From an uncultured Collinsella sp. (GTDB lineage Bacteria; Actinomycetota; Coriobacteriia; Coriobacteriales; Coriobacteriaceae), in assembly GCA_900543845.1 (NCBI GenBank), contig UQTD01000081.1, positions 1-7,182 of the forward strand: DNA of 7,182 nucleotides, in the 5' to 3' direction. Positions 6,994 to 7,182 of the stretch are shown here, piece after piece. The notes beneath the pieces were generated by a model, which had not been told where the DNA came from, ran no database searches, and saw only the letters and a list, made by a program, of their open reading frames with translations. The translations under genes were made by a program, and so were the position numbers. Position 1 is the stretch's first letter; each line of letters starts with the position of its first letter.

Positions 6994-7023
6994 AAAAAAG
7001 CCCCGAGGCAATGCCCCAGGGCT
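6994..7023 (-). terminator. Rho-independent terminator of the tRNA transcript
   Basis: Read on the minus strand, an 11-bp stem (AGCCCTGGGGC with GCCTCGGGGCT, including two wobble pairs) closes an ATT loop and is followed by six T residues (plus-strand A-run 6994-6999). It lies 14 nt past the tRNA-Ile 3' end, so it ends the tRNA transcript. Confidence 0.9.
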
Positions 7024-7036
7024 CTTAACGTTTTGA

Positions 7037-7113
7037 TGGTGGACCTGACAAGATTCGAACTTGTGACCTCCCGGTTATCAGCCGGACGCTCTAACCAACT
7101 GAGCTACAGGTCC
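7037..7113 (-). tRNA. tRNA-Ile (anticodon GAU)
   Basis: Full cloverleaf on the minus strand: acceptor GGACCTG/CAGGTCC, D-arm AGCTCAGTTGGTTAGAGC, anticodon stem TCCGG/CCGGG with loop CTGATAA (anticodon GAT), T-arm TTCGAAT, discriminator A and an encoded CCA (7037-7039). It reads AUC/AUU isoleucine codons. It follows the tRNA-Ala gene after only 4 nt, so the two are cotranscribed and processed from one precursor that ends at the terminator just downstream. Confidence 0.97.
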
Positions 7114-7117
7114 ATCA

Positions 7118-7182
7118 TGGTGGAGGTTAGGGGGATCGAACCCCTGACCTCAGGCTTGCAAAGCCCGCGCTCTCCCAGCTGA
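7118..7182 (-). tRNA. tRNA-Ala (anticodon UGC), 5' end outside the window
   Basis: The 3' 65 nt of a minus-strand tRNA: end of the D-arm (TCAGCTGGGAGAGC), anticodon stem CGGGC/GCCTG with loop TTTGCAA (anticodon TGC), variable loop AGGTC, T-arm with GTTCGATC, acceptor 3' strand, discriminator A and encoded CCA (7118-7120). The acceptor 5' strand lies past the right edge. Ala-Ile pairing recalls rRNA spacer tRNAs, but the order is reversed here and a terminator, not 23S rRNA, follows. Confidence 0.95.

Noticed and set aside
6985..7182. Plus-strand frame with a translation like FELVTSRLSAGRSNQLSYRS and RGIEPLTSGLQSPRSPS
   Set aside because: This is the well-known spurious translation of antisense tRNA sequence; two tRNAs account for the region.

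Overview
The window looks like chromosomal DNA from a high-GC actinobacterium, most plausibly of the class Coriobacteriia (Collinsella-like). I infer this from overall protein character, GC-rich third codon positions, clear AGGAGG-type ribosome binding sites, and a large coriobacterial-style DUF559-like protein. No database search was possible, so the taxonomy is an inference.

Layout. Bases 57-1326 form a discrete unit: a 335-residue protein with a C-terminal PD-(D/E)XK (DUF559/Vsr-like) nuclease domain, encoded on the minus strand and bracketed by two inverted copies of an 80-bp imperfect palindrome (75/80 identical). This is the most unusual part of the window and could be a mobile or formerly mobile cassette. 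To its right, on the plus strand, lie a TRIC/UPF0126-family membrane channel gene (1459-2148, probable TTG start) and a secreted or membrane-anchored bactofilin-like protein (2255-3400). A perfect 9-bp inverted repeat sits directly before the ribosome binding site of the latter. Two overlapping hairpins and a strong bidirectional terminator (3406-3501) separate it from the converging gene typA.

From 3529 to the right end everything is on the minus strand. In transcription order from the right edge: tRNA-Ala(UGC) (cut by the window), tRNA-Ile(GAU) and a rho-independent terminator; then a bifunctional-nuclease-family (DUF151) gene, a small two-helix membrane protein, a conserved-looking 149-residue protein of unknown function, and typA/bipA. 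The first three of these protein genes are spaced by about 30 nt and probably form one operon. typA follows after a 117-nt gap that contains a hairpin and may have its own promoter.

The typA, tRNA, TRIC and DUF151 genes are ordinary core-genome content. The palindrome-flanked nuclease gene and the several hairpin families are the accessory or undescribed material.
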